A stretch of 64,000 bases of DNA from Harmothoe impar (GCA_947462335.1 OX381710.1:58536842-58600841), one strand, 5' to 3'; positions 36,901 through 47,465 are shown, numbered from the stretch's first letter. Program-made: numbers and translations. Notes: generated by a model not told the origin, from the sequence alone.

Positions 36901-39900
36901 CAGTTGTCAAATGCGTGATTAAGCACTATCATTGATAACATTGAAGTAACAGCTTTGCATGGTATCAACAGCCAACCTTCGGCTTTTCGGAAAACATGTT
37001 TTTACTATACCGGTAGTTTAGAAAGTGAGGTATAATGATTATACCATGATGTATAAATACATACCTAGGTTGATAGATTTAAATCATAAGCGTTTCGCGT
37101 GACATTAACGTTAATTACATATAAGCTCAAAATCCACGGCGGCAGGAAGCTGCGTTAAAAGGGTATCGCCCCTCTGCCGCGCCTATTTCGCCGCTATTTC
37201 GCCCTGCCGCGCCTTTTTTCGCGGCTGTGCCGCCAAAGTCCACAGCGTTACAAGGGGGAAATAGGCGCGGGCAGGGCGAAATGGCGGCGAAATAGGCGCG
37301 GCAGAGGGGCGATACCGTTTTAACGAAGCTTCCTGCCGCCGTGGATTTTGGGCATTACAAGTAAACCATACATTTCTAATAAACCATAATCATCCCACCT
37401 ATGCATACTTAAATACAGTCTTGATGCAGACCACCTTCACCGATTGCTGTTGCTATTGGCAGGTTTCGATTATATTGATTCAGATCGTGTATTTAGTCAG
37501 AGCTATTAGAGTTAGATGGTGAAAGGTACGGGCCTTACTACGGAACACATGACTCAATCTCCTGAGATAATATTTCTGGCAGTGATTCGAGCCAGCTTGT
37601 GTGGGGAATCAGCTGCGTACGTCCATGCAGGCTGTAACATACTCTCGTTCCCAAATTCTTCCAAAGGAAGGCTCTGGTGACAGCCAGTATGACCTTGAAC
37701 TTGGGATTTTGCTGGGTTTGGGCAATTCCTGCTGGTAGACTGGAACCAGTGGACAGGAACCGGAAATGGAACCAGAAAGTCTGATGGTAAAATACAGTAA
37801 AACTACCATCATACATTCTGGTTCCTGTCCACTGGTTCCAGGCTACCAGCAGGGGTTGCCCAGACCCAGCAAAATCCCAAGTTCAAGATTATTTGGCTGT
37901 TACCAGAGCCTTCCTTCGGAAGGATTTGGGAACGAGAGTAGCTGTAACAGTACAATATTGGTGCCTGTTAAGAAGAGGCTAGCATTTAGTCCGTAGTCAA
38001 TAGAGATTATTGAATGGGAATCAATACTGTTTTTAGCAGATCCATCCGGGACGTTCTGATCAGAAATTCCACATATCACATTGCTACAGGTACGAGACGA
38101 AGAGGGTCATCATTCGTCAGGGTCACCGGGCGGAGAACTTTTATTTTATTATATCTGGAACGGGTAAGAATGTGTTAATTCATTCCTGATTTATTAACCC
38201 ATCGTTTAAGTCCATTGACAGTTTAGACAATAGAGGATTTTGTAATGCGTAAATTCAGTTCAGGCTTTGAATAGTAAACGGGTAAAGTGTACATCTCTCA
38301 AATCAGCCTCAAATATTCAATACAGGAAACCAATATGAAAATTGATCTGATATATAACTGTTGAAATAGTCATGTATGTTATTGCTTGTACTACCACTTT
38401 CATAACTTAAGTAACCAAAGATATTGTTGTACAACCAGGTATTGGTTTTACATAGAGGTGTATGCACCATGCTGGATACAACGCCAACATGAACTGATCC
38501 AGGACCTGACCTTATCCTGCAAAATCAGACCTGTCCTTAAGTTACTCTTGTCGAATACGTATACGAGTTCGGAGTACTATATCTGCTATTATATAAACTT
38601 TAAATACGACCTTCTGCAGCTGTGGTCACGTTATTGGTAGTGGACCCCTCGTCAGGTGAATCGTACGTGCGGACAGCGGCCTTCCTGGGTAAAGGAAACA
38701 GCTTTGGGGTGAGTAGCTGTAGCATCTATAGTTTACCTTTTCAAATGCACGGCTTTCCTAAATCTAACCTTTGAGCCAATCGTCCATCACCAACCAGTAT
38801 ATAACGAATCATGATGCCAAACAATAAAAGGTCACTATACGTCTAATCATGCGTTTATCTAGCTTCATGATATGGGTTGTGTTGGGGAGATTTCTATATT
38901 TCATATTTCTTTATTTCTAATCAAGTAATGTAAAAATACTTGAAGATTTGATGTTTGGAAAGAGGTAAGGTAAAGAGGTACAATGAATAATGATTTTCGG
39001 TGTCCCAGTATCCTTCCTAAGTCCAACCCTGTCTACCACAGTTGCGCTCATGATAGATTAATTGATCACCGTTTAGCAATAATCGAACAGTGGGTAGTTA
39101 TTGTAGAAGGTTTAACCAGGTATACTGCATTCCGGTTCCGACAGCTCGTTGATAGACGAGAGGGAATGTGTGTGTGAGAGAAAGAGAGAGAGAGAGGGAG
39201 GGTAGATACGATGAGAGAGGACCGAGTGCACGAGGTGGGGCAGAGCAACATAGACAAAGAGAAGAGACAGACATAGTGGCAGAAACAGTGTAGGTCATTG
39301 AGTCATTAGTAACTCGTGATTAGTTCCTGGTAAAAGATGCACGACAGGTATAGTAGATTGACCTTCACTACACTGACCTTCCTATTCCTACAATTTGCCT
39401 TGACGTAAATAAGTAATGGCCACGTCTTTACTTAGAGCAGGAAGTACAGACACACAGTCAGCCTTCTGAACAGCTCTTTACATTATACATACAAGTAGAT
39501 AACTTTCTAGATTAATTCTCGGTGTGTATTGAGTAATATGACGGTACTCTTGTTGTAATGTGAGTGTTCCTCATTCCTTATTCCTTGACATTTTTTTTGC
39601 AATTGTTAAGTTATAAGATTTCCTAGATATTGTTAACTAACACACCAAGGCACAATCATACTCTTCCTATCCAATTATGTATAAGTATCAAGTAGGTATA
39701 AATGCCATATCCCAGTAAATACCCTACGTAATTCCAATGTAGCTCAGACGTTTATGTAGGTAGATTTCCAATCAAAGGTTTGAATTTCGACTTTTTACAA
39801 GGTCTATGAATGTCAAAACATTGTGGTTTATTTACGCTCTACAAACGTTTATGTTTGATTTACGTTTATCTACCTCATTTGGACGTGGATAAACGTTACA

Positions 39901-40895
39901 TAACTACGTAGACCTACGTTGAAATTCGTAGTTTTTCAACGTGAATTGTGTATATAGCTCCCCAGTGTCCCATACGGTGGCAGCACTGTCAAGTTTGCAA
40001 GGATTCGGCTGGCATTCCAGCAAATGTACCCATCTTAACAGTAAAAATCTTAATGTTTATGAATTTAATATCATGCAAATCAGCCACACACCGATGAATA
40101 TTTATCTATAAATATTTGGGGATAAAAAAGATAGCATGTGATATGTATTTTACGACATTTTTTTTGTATTAACACCACATCAGTGGTAATGAAAAAAATA
40201 CAAAGCCAAAACGAATTCTATTATAGTATAATTAGATTAAATTCATTTCTGAATGTAAATGACACAGGGCTCTGCTTGAATCCCCGTATTAAATCCAGGT
40301 AAAAGCTCGTTACCTTATACATCAAGTTATGTGTGTTATTTTGCCAAATATCTATGTCTGAATATGGTAGAAAAACGTAGATATATAACGTTTATCTACG
40401 CCTGAAAGAGGTAGATGAACATAAATCAAACATAAACGTTTGTAGACGTGAATAAACCTTAATGTTTTGACGTTCATAAACCTATCAAAGTTACGTAGTT
40501 CATACCCCATATGAACGTAAATTTACATCTGACGAACGTAGTTGTGTTTACTGGGATGCAGCTTAGACAAGTCACACTCATTTGGTCTAGGTATAGTAGC
40601 ATTCTTCATGACAGTGCTCCAGCTACATTCTGCTGACATCTCGTCCTTCTTGCAGGAGATAGGTTTGATGCACGGCTCGCAGCGCAGTGCCACGGTGACG
40701 TGTAAGGAGGATGTGGAGCTGCTGGCCGTGAGGAGGGAGGACTTTGTAGACATCTTCATGCACATAGAGAGTGACCAGGAACCAGACCACATCCGCTTCC
40801 TGCGCGGTCTGGACATCCTGGACGGCTGGCCGGTCAATAAGATACCCTGGGATGACCCCAAGATATGCCTCTTCACCTATTTCAGGTATACATAT

Positions 40896-40964
<69 letters not shown>

Positions 40965-43900
40965 TATATATACTATGGATAACATTTGAGCGATGTGTCG
41001 AACAACTTCCGTTTGACATCAACCATGACCAACAGAAATTATTGTATACTCCCTTCCCATTGTTTGTATATCTAGGCAAGGCGCATAACGTTTATAGATA
41101 ATGCATTGGGCTTGTTTAGATTTAAAATTGAGTGTACTGAGAATAATGGGCATTAGTCAATGCTAATTTCTGTTAGACGAAACAACTATAAGTTTTCAAA
41201 TCTACCTAGGGTTTGCCAAACCATGAGTAACTTTTAACTAATCAGTTAACTACAGGAATTGGACACCAGATGGCCGCACAAACAAATTCTGAGACATTCC
41301 TATATCACGAGATTAAAATTGCACTTTTCATCATCTTTTCTACTGTTGAATTTGATATGTGGTGCATGTATCTTATAAGCTAGATTTTTGGTAAAGACTG
41401 AATAAGACATTTTTTCATATCTAGTGTCATAGATCTCTGGTATGTCAGGCATTCTGAATGAACCAGAGCTTTTCAAAAAACAGACTCATTGTAGGTTTCA
41501 AGGTCGCATGAACTCCCTGACAGCTAGGTCACACTTGGAATAAGGTCCATATGTTCCAGTTGCATTGTCCAAGCTAACTAAATTCAACTTAGGGTTACTC
41601 ATGTGTAGAACTTTCCGTTGTTTGTAGACGTGGCACCGTGATGTGTAAGGACAGCAGCCAGGCGGAGTGGATCTACTTCTTTAAGACGGGGTCATGTCGG
41701 GTGCTCATGGCGCTACACTCCACCAAACCACAGCCACTGATGGGTTCCCAGCCCCCCTCCAGGAGGGAGTCCAAGCTGAGCACCCCCAGACAATCATACG
41801 GTAACAGAGATTTATATATGATATTTTAACAAATACTGCACAACATCATGTTCTTTGCCCCCCCTCCCTTGCCCCTTCCAGGCTCTACTGATTAACTGAT
41901 GCTATTTGGCGCCTACTGTGTAGTAATGCTTTAATTAATCAGGGCAATAGCACATTTGGATAAGCGTTGAATTCATTGATATTTACTTATCGTTATTAGC
42001 GAGGTTAAGATATGCCTACTTGTAACGTGTACGGCAACGTCTAGCCCACCCTTTAGCATTGGCCTAGGCGTACACGTTGCCGTACACGTCGTGATCTTAA
42101 GCTCCCTAATGTTAGCTCTGAAAGGCCTAGACATCAATCATCAGCCAGGGCTTCGCTGGGCCTGATTTCCTACTTGTTTTCTTGTGTGAAGAGGATTTTC
42201 GAAGTCATTTGCTCATTTAGATGACGACTCGGAGCTGTTATATAAATTGGGTGTTGCTCATAAGTTATCCGACATGTCATGTAAACTATCTATTCAATTA
42301 TTCATGTTGTTCCTTGCTGTAGAGGGGAGTAAGTTGTCCCGGTTAACCCAGGCGCTGCATGCCCCACCTTCAGCCGCCAAGTCTAAAGACGGTAAGGGGA
42401 AGGGTCTGCCGCCTCTACACAGGAGGAAGCACTATGAGGAGTATGAGGAGACAGAAGCAGGTAAAGTACACTTCTAGTCGGCTACACTACAGATATGTAT
42501 AGACAGTTGCATTCTCACCAACCTTCTGGGAGATTTTGTATCACGCCCTGCTATGACATTTGAGGAGACAGTAGCAGGTAAAATACACTTCTAGTCGGCA
42601 TTTTGGCCAACCTTCTGAGAGTTCCGGAAATGTAACATGATATTAGTTGATATATACTCGTTATTTAGACCTGCTGACATAGATGCCCTTGACTCTTTCC
42701 CCCCCAGAGCTGGACGAGAGAGATGAACACAAGAAGATGATCCTATCTCTCTACAAGGAGAAACACCCCCACACAAAGGTGAGTAGTAACTGCAGCGTCT
42801 TGCAAGCAAAAGCTCTTGACCATCGGAGCTGCATAGCGGCTCCAACCTCTGTACAATCTCATAGGTTAGAACCAGTATTGTATCCTTCAAGATGCACTAT
42901 AACTACAATACTTATTGTATAATGGGTGCATGGCTAAGGACCTATCATTAGGGTTGTTTGTTGTAGTTATAATGGATATTGAAGCATACAGTATTGCTTA
43001 TAATAGCATACTTTATATGGCGTTGGAGCCGCCAGGTCCGATGGCCAAGAGCACAACATGTACCTTGCTGCCATCCAGTGACAACAAATAAATCTACATA
43101 CATGTATCATGAGCCGCCAGTCGATATTTCATGCCAGATATGAGCATTACTAGAATCCTCGTATCCCATGCCCCCCATGGGATACAATGTCCCCGTATCT
43201 CATGGCCTGTGACATCATCATGGTTTATGGATTGTTTACATTTCTATGGCCAAATTAAGTGCTTCTTAACATGACTTAAAATTTTTTGACATGAAATAAA
43301 GGCAAAGGCTCATGGCTAGATGATGTTTTGGTATCGTTCCCCCCTCGGTGAGGCTGGGGCCGCATCCCACTCAGCCTATGGCTTCGTGGGATACGGCCCA
43401 GGCCTCACCGAGAGGGGAATGATACCAAAATATCTACTAGCCATGGGCCTTTGTCTATATATCATATGGCCTACCAGTTGATGTCAAGGGATACCAACTG
43501 CGGTCAATGATGCCGACTGTACTTTCGCTTACTATTAAAACATAAAGGTTAGCATTCTTCCCTGATGTAAAGTGTAAATGTAGCCACCTCTCCCTACAGG
43601 TGACAGGAGACCCACTGACCCCTGCCGTGGAGCGGGTCCTACAGCCGGTGGTGGAAGACGCCCCTCCCCCCAAACCTGAGATGGTCTTTGTGGAGCTGCA
43701 GAAACTGGGGCCTAAGGACACCTTTGTGAGTATTAGTGTGTACACAGATATATAGACAAATGCCAACGCCCATTAATATTGATACCGTCTCTGCTGTATT
43801 TCACGAGTGGGGGCTGGGGCAGTATCCCATGGAGCCACAGGCTCCACACGAGTGAAAAACATCAGAATGGTATCAACGTAGTTGGCATTTGTGTTTATTT

Positions 43901-45065
43901 TTTTCATTTGAAGCCATTTAATGAAGGAAAGACAATTTTTTTTCTCAGCCCATTGAATACGGCGACATTGTATTCAATGGGGGGCATTGAATATGGCCCT
44001 TCTAACTAGTACTTAAGCATAGTAAATCTTGTATTCCAAAAACAAAAACTCCAAAAGTGTCTATACTTCCATGACAATGTCCTATCACGTCAAACTGCGA
44101 TTCGTATTGACCATTCTAACAATCAAGTGAGACTTTGGAAAAACTCGAAGCCCTGTTATAATATCCCCAATGTGTAATCTTATTGCAATACTTTAATGCT
44201 CGATTTCCTCAGTGGATACGTCGATGCCCCCTTAACCTCGACCGTGCAGTGTCCTTGATATAGAAACTCGGAAACCCCATGGCTAGCTAACATAAAAACG
44301 TTATTTTACGTTTTTTGTTTACTGGGATTCTATGTGAAAAGATCCAGACTGTACGATGCGGTGCTATATGATTAGCATACTCAATTTTCAGTGTCTTTTC
44401 TACTCAGCATCGATATGGGTGCTTGGACTATCCAAACGGATGCTGAAAACCAGGGGCCCCTCCGGTATAGTACCGGAAGTGCAAGCCTATTCAACCGGAC
44501 AGCCATTTGACGATATCGTGTGTTGTTTGTTTCAGGGAGTAGCTGAGGCCGCTTTCTGTGGTGTCATGAGCAGTATGGCCATGTCCCTGGTATCTGACGG
44601 GGCAGAGGCCGTTCTCATCTCTAGGAAGTTCTTCATGCAGCACCTCAGTGATGAGAAACGGCGACAGCTTAGAGAAACAGTAAGTGTAGGAACAGTGTAA
44701 CAGGAAGGGAAAGGTATAAGATGTAGTCAGGCATAAATATGGCTTGAGTTAACAAACAGTCTACAGATTCGATAACATTGAACCTTCTCACACGGTGGTT
44801 ATGCTTAGTATAGTTGCTGGCTTGGACCAGCATAATGTAAAATTTGACTTTCGGAAACCAGTCATGATGAATGTGTTTTAAAAAGTATATGGTACGCATA
44901 CACGGTTAAACTATATAATTTTCTGTTAAGGTTCAGCCATATCCTACTGAGGACAGTCTGCAGCAGAAACTGCAGGACAAGACAAACTGGGAAGCCTACA
45001 AGAACTCCACAATACGGCAACACGTGGCCTACAAGCAGTTTGTTAATGACAGCTTGAATTGGTAA
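29782..45065 (+). CDS. CNBD2: Gene A: CNBD2-like protein, span of 13 joined exons
   Basis: Joined by splice phase, the exons give an uninterrupted frame of about 892 residues from the ATG at 29782. The order is: basic disordered N-terminus (about 377 residues); conserved helical N-block (LARFRQAVRTV); a GLTFNPSEYKAIRE segment; a first cyclic nucleotide-binding domain with RVIIRQGHRAENFYFIISGT and the cassette FGEIGLMHGSQRSATV (Glu and Arg nine apart, as in PKA-type sites); and a second domain beginning FRRGTVMCKDSSQAEWIYF. The second domain is interrupted by a charged loop and resumes at GPKDTFGVAEAAF without a usable Arg. In mammals CNBD2 is a testis protein that binds cAMP and is needed for sperm function; the same role here is inferred. 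Ligand binding by domain 1 is likely, by domain 2 unlikely. The polyadenylation signal is at 45394. Gene B is its inverted paralogue. Confidence 0.8.
31613..31680 (+). CDS. Gene A exon: conserved N-block (PLARFRQAVRTVQFLLK)
   Basis: 68 bp between ATATTTTCAG and TAG|GTAAGT; enters in phase 0 and leaves in phase 2. It corresponds to gene B 59363-59433 (ALSLFRRSVRKVSLVL). Confidence 0.8.
33824..33956 (+). CDS. Gene A exon: GLTFNPSEYKAIRE segment
   Basis: 133 bp from CCGTTTTCAG to GAG|GTAAGC, leaving in phase 0. It encodes RLLSFAQYQDELEATH and GLTFNPSEYKAIRE, matching gene B GLTFDPKLYSAQKE at 57908-58046. Confidence 0.85.
34189..34355 (+). CDS. Gene A exon whose 3' end and splice donor founded the 50 bp array
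   Basis: 167 bp from TGTATTTCAG to GAGAG|GTGGGT, leaving in phase 2. It ends ...FSEYPTNIKHSLVRVGWYER, continued by YETKRVIIRQG in the exon at 38090. Gene B has the equivalent FSEYPLHMQQKFAKVAWFQE, split from its N-terminal half by an extra phase 0 intron. The last 44 bp plus the donor form unit 1 of the minisatellite at 34312-36611. Confidence 0.85.
34312..36611 (+). repeat. 50 bp minisatellite made of an exon end plus 5' splice site, 46 copies
   Basis: 46 tandem copies of a 50 bp unit. Unit 1 is the end of the coding exon with its donor GAGAG|GTGGGT. The other 45 lie in the intron and all keep GAGAGGTGGGT. Twenty copies also read TGGTAAGGG (first at 34381), creating a second donor-like GTAAGG; the others read TGGTCAGGG. 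Other variable sites are A/G in CCAACATA and A/C in CAGCACTCAC. 50 is not a multiple of 3: extending the exon past unit 1 meets TAA at 34384 in frame. Only the first donor keeps the protein open. Confidence 0.95.
37125..37353. mobile_element. GC-rich foldback element in gene A intron
   Basis: 229 bp with about 90 bp inverted arms (CAAAATCCACGGCGGCAGG ... inverted CCTGCCGCCGTGGATTTTG) and a short loop around 37220-37260. It is strikingly GC-rich inside an AT-rich intron. No ORF. Single-strand folding should be very stable. Confidence 0.85.
37631..37950. mobile_element. Foldback element in gene A intron
   Basis: The left arm (37638-37763: CTCTCGTTCCCAAAT ... CAGTGGACAGGAACC) and the right arm (37820-37945) are imperfect inverted copies of about 125 bp, separated by a loop with its own small hairpin (GATGGT...ACCATC). 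Open frames on both strands simply mirror each other through the palindrome. Confidence 0.8.
38090..38163 (+). CDS. Gene A exon: start of first cyclic nucleotide-binding domain
   Basis: 74 bp from ATTGCTACAG to ACGG|GTAAGA, entering in phase 2 and leaving in phase 1. It encodes YETKRVIIRQGHRAENFYFI, the beta strands and GH-x-AENFYFI turn typical of the domain. Gene B equivalent: 56337-56410. Confidence 0.9.
38620..38708 (+). CDS. Gene A exon: first domain, middle
   Basis: 89 bp from CTTCTGCAG to TTTGGG|GTGAGT, leaving in phase 0. It encodes VVTLLVVDPSSGESYVRTAA and ends FLGKGNSFG, cutting the cassette between FG and E exactly as in gene B. A later AG at 38639-38640 breaks the frame and was rejected. 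Confidence 0.85.
39173..39202. repeat. (GA)n microsatellite in gene A intron
   Basis: GTGTGAGAGAAAGAGAGAGAG tract, imperfect. Confidence 0.8.
39711..40555. mobile_element. Inverted-repeat MITE with CCCAGTAAA ends
   Basis: 845 bp starting CCCAGTAAATACCCTACGT and ending, inverted, CCCAGTAAACACAACTACGT. The arms (AAACGTTTATGTTTGATTTA; GGTAGATAAACGT) pair for some 200 bp each. Related ends occur at 44316-44330 (inverted) and 58753-58770, so this is a small family. No ORF. It sits about 100 bp before the gene A exon at 40656. Confidence 0.75.
40656..40885 (+). CDS. Gene A exon: phosphate-binding cassette of domain 1 and linker to domain 2
   Basis: 230 bp from TTCTTGCAG to TTTCAG|GTATAC, leaving in phase 2. 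It encodes EIGLMHGSQRSATVTC (completing FGE...R.A), then ELLAVRREDFVDIF, the domain C-helix, and the linker FLRGLDILDGWPVNKIPWDD to the start of domain 2. Confidence 0.9.
40893..40972. repeat. (TA)n microsatellite next to a 5' splice site
   Basis: About 35 TA units starting 8 bp inside the intron after the donor at 40886. Variation in length here could change the spacing of early intron signals. Confidence 0.95.
41628..41800 (+). CDS. Gene A exon: start of second cyclic nucleotide-binding domain
   Basis: 173 bp from TTGTTTGTAG to TACG|GTAACA, entering in phase 2 and leaving in phase 1. With the previous exon it reads FRRGTVMCKDSSQAEWIYF, then FKTGSCRVLMALHSTKPQ and a Ser/Pro/Arg-rich loop. 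Confidence 0.9.
42323..42460 (+). CDS. Gene A exon: charged insertion in domain 2
   Basis: 138 bp from TTGCTGTAG to GCAG|GTAAAG, phase 1 to phase 1. Lys/Arg-rich, ending YEEYEETEA. An internal GACG|GTAAGG at 42389 could act as a shorter donor, also phase 1, giving a 24-codon difference. The end and donor are duplicated about 110 bp downstream. Confidence 0.75.
42446..42640 (+). repeat. Tandem duplication of an exon end with its splice donor
   Basis: The segment GAGGAGACAG-x-AGCAGGTAAA-x-TACACTTCTAGTCGGC at 42446-42485 recurs at 42558-42597. It is followed in both places by a CCAACCTTCTG(A/G)GAG block (42520, 42609). The second copy keeps GCAG|GTAAAA. This is a two-copy version of what happened 46-fold at 34312. 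Confidence 0.8.
42708..42778 (+). CDS. Gene A exon: charged insertion, end
   Basis: 71 bp from TTCCCCCCCAG to AAAG|GTGAGT, leaving in phase 0. It encodes ELDERDEHKKMILSLYKEKH. Confidence 0.8.
43301..43455. repeat. Hairpin repeat (family 1)
   Basis: About 60 bp arms: GGTATCGTTCCCCCCTCGGTGAGG pairs with CCTCACCGAGAGGGGAATGATACC around a 15 bp loop (quoted arms are interrupted by mismatches). Related hairpins occur at 43750-43895 and 48648-48875. Confidence 0.75.
43600..43725 (+). CDS. Gene A exon: domain 2 resumes (FVELQKLGPKDTF)
   Basis: 126 bp from CTCCCTACAG to CTTT|GTGAGT, phase 0 to phase 0. Pro/Glu-rich, then MVFVELQKLGPKDTF, aligned with gene B FVQLDLLRPKDAF. Confidence 0.85.
43745..44055. 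repeat. Dispersed repeat with hairpin head, also present in gene B
   Basis: GACAAATGCCAAC...GTTGGCATTTGTG inverted ends (43750-43895), then GAATACGGCGACATTGTATT...AAGCATAGTAAATCTTG. The same order occurs at 48640-49022 in the same plus orientation, although the host genes are on opposite strands. It is therefore a mobile repeat, not shared ancestral intron. Confidence 0.8.
44536..44679 (+). CDS. Gene A exon: second domain C-terminal part
   Basis: 144 bp from TTGTTTCAG to AACA|GTAAGT, phase 0 to phase 0. It encodes GVAEAAFCGVMSSMAM, then AEAVLISRKFFMQHLSDEKR. The cassette-like start lacks the Arg, so cyclic nucleotide binding by this domain is doubtful. Confidence 0.88.
44931..45065 (+). CDS. 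Gene A terminal exon
   Basis: 135 bp from TTCTGTTAAG to TAA at 45065. It encodes VQPYPTEDSLQQKLQDKTNW, ending FVNDSLNW, aligned with gene B VRPFPPDDALQHNLQIEVNW. The 3' UTR runs to AATAAA at 45394. Confidence 0.88.
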   Translation, partial: VQPYPTEDSLQQKLQDKTNWEAYKNSTIRQHVAYKQFVNDSLNW

Positions 45066-45393
45066 CAATCTGCCTGAAATAACTCAAGCTGAACTGTGAG
45101 ACGAATCACGGGTTTGACGATGTGGAAACTGTAGAGGTTCATCAAATCAACACCAACGCCATCTAGAGTCTACTGCTATTTTATACAGGGCCTGTAGTCC
45201 AAGTTCATAATAAGGCTTCTGCTTGTTTCAGAAAAGACTATTTGTTAATCCCAATAGTGTAGTCCTGGATCCGTTATATTTGAAGCAGATATCAATATTG
45301 ACATGTGCCTACCAGAGTGTGGTAGATGTTTTTAATTTGCTTTAGTAAATGCTGACATATTATAACTGTAGCTTAAAATCGTGGTGCTATGAC

Positions 45394-45399
45394 AATAAA
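45394..45399 (+). terminator. Polyadenylation signal of gene A
   Basis: AATAAA, 329 bp after the stop, is the first canonical hexamer on this strand. Confidence 0.6.
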
Positions 45400-45852
45400 T
45401 TGTATACTTATGTGATATATCATATTGATACATATTAGTTTGGATATCTGAATACTTATATGCGATATGGTGACCCTTTTTAGAAACGCTCTTTCAACTC
45501 AAATCCTATGTAATAATCATATCCATATGTTTCCATATACTATGGAATAAGATGGCAACAGCTGACACCGTTTCGGTATATAATCAAAGACCGATCTAGG
45601 TTCCACCTACGACCAGAAATACATCCATTGTTTATTTCTCTTATAGACATATTCTTCCACACTAGTTTTGTGTTATATCATGCGTGGGCAGCTGAGTAGG
45701 GTACGGATCGGTGCATTGACTACTTTATTGTCCTACTTTAAAAGGCAAGGGATGTTAATAACATATTGAATATTTGATCTACAAACTGTGAATGTCCATT
45801 GCCTGCTTCTTAAGTCAGTGTACGAATCATAAGACCATGCTTATCTACATTA

Positions 45853-46104
45853 TATGAAACATCAAATGATGATAATTGTTTCGTTGTTTGAAACATACCG
45901 ACTCATATACATTGTATATAGCAATTTGTGGTACATTCCTCTTCCGTTTTGGTGTATCATTAGTAGCATTGTTACCCAGGGTCTGGCCCGATAGAATCCT
46001 GCCATTTTGCTCAATGTACCCCCAGTATACAATAGTAAAGACAAAACAAAAAAGTGTATATTTGAAATGCTGCCATTCATTAGATACATTTGGATATGTC
46101 TATA
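45853..46104 (-). CDS. Weak candidate terminal exon on the minus strand
   Basis: From an acceptor TATCTATAG an open frame of about 83 codons ends at a TAG (45853). It includes YIEQNGRILSGQTLGNNATN and KRKRNVPQIAIYN. It is phase-compatible with the exon at 47121-47465, but the first half is low-complexity Phe/Thr and no homology is recognised. Confidence 0.2.
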
Positions 46105-47120
46105 GATAATTATCATAAAATGACAGGCACATGTTTTACAGGGTGTCATACAATGGACAAGATTATGATTTGCATACCTAATTAAATGCTACATGATATC
46201 GCTTGTGTACATATGCATATTTATACTATTTGTACATATGAACTATATTGTTATCAGGAATAAAATGATTGTATTGTGGTTCTGTAATTCGGCACAAGAG
46301 AATACAAATGTATTTTGAAAATGTTACATGAGCACATCCATTGTACCAGATGTATACTACCTCAATAGATAATACCATCAGCTACAATCAGCTACTTCTA
46401 CATCGTATGAGACTATTACATCAGTACACTATGTGGCAGAAACCCTGAATCTACAACTGGGCCCATAAAGGATGGTGTGTTTTAGGCAATCCGACCCTGG
46501 CCTAAAAATAGCGCCGACCCTTTCCAAAAACCTTGAATTTTAATACATTTTCTTCATAGAATTCATATATTTCTATAGATTTTAGCAAATGTTTGGTCAG
46601 AAAGAGCAAGCTCCCACTAGGTGGTGATTCGCGACTCATTCCTTTTTCCTTTCAATGTAAAATAAATCTAAAATAAAGAGCAACAAACCTACCTTTCCTA
46701 TAACTTTGGACAATGTTGTCTGCTTATTTAGCCATATTGCTTTTCCCCAACATAAGACCACATTCCGCAAATTACAAAAGTGGAATCCACAGAGCAAAGG
46801 ACAGTATTTCTACTGTTCTTTGCCTTTACTGACTATGCACTTCTCTATTAGGTGAGTTGCATATACATCTACGATACATTAGCTTTTACATTGTATACAA
46901 TTATATCATTCTTTATCATACCTAATTGATACACAGATTGATGTAACACAATTTCAAATGTTTCATTCAATTGACCATGCCGACATTCAAGATGCAGTAG
47001 GACTACCGTTATCCATTTTATCTCCTTCACGTTCAGTACATGTACTTTTGCAAAATACACACTTGGTAATGGCATGGACATGAAACCATAATCCACAATT
47101 TAGAACAGTAGTTAACTTAC

Positions 47121-47465
47121 GATTCTGAGATTCAGGATTCTAGGCTGGCTACCTACTAAAGCTCCCACTATTGTTTCTACTAAAAGAGCTGCTTGTAGTT
47201 TATTTGGGAAATCTGTCAGCAGGCTCTCTCTCCGAGTCACCACTACGGTATGTGAGTCGACATCATCACCCAATACTCGCTTCCTACCTGATTTCTTGAC
47301 CATGGACAAACAACGATTCCAGGTTGCCTGAGACACCTTTGGCCTTGGGGGGATTGCAACATGGGACACACCAAAAGTGGGATAACTTTCCTGAAATGAT
47401 CTCCAAGGAGCTAGTGCTGCTGTAAACTCACAGGCCAGCCTGTCGGATAAATTGCAAACTACTAC
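47121..47465 (-). CDS. Unassigned exon downstream of gene B
   Basis: 115 open codons lie between a reasonable acceptor (TTAATTGTAG) and a perfect donor (ATC|GTAAGT), phase 0 at both ends, on the minus strand 63 bp beyond the gene B stop. The peptide (for example CEFTAALAPWRSFQESYPTF, then KKSGRKRVLGDDVDSHTVVV) has balanced, coding-like composition, but I recognise no family. It could be an alternative 3' exon of gene B (phase-compatible with 48235-48324, replacing the CNBD2 C-terminus). It could also belong to an independent gene between A and B, or be chance. A possible downstream partner is at 45853-46104. Confidence 0.4.
47199..47204 (-). terminator. Possible polyadenylation signal of gene B
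   Basis: AATAAA on the minus strand, 324 bp after the stop. It lies inside the unassigned exon, so one of the two readings is probably wrong or they are alternatives. Confidence 0.35.

Noticed and set aside
37538..37996. Conserved proteins on both strands
   Set aside because: The similarity between the strands is produced by the foldback palindrome.
40523..40876. Minus-strand frames opposite the cassette exon, and similar frames opposite 54552-54842
   Set aside because: Antisense shadows of well-supported CNBD2-like exons.
42389..42394. Internal donor GTAAGG as the true end of the exon at 42323
   Set aside because: The longer exon to 42460 keeps a coding-like frame and the same phase. The short form remains possible as an isoform.
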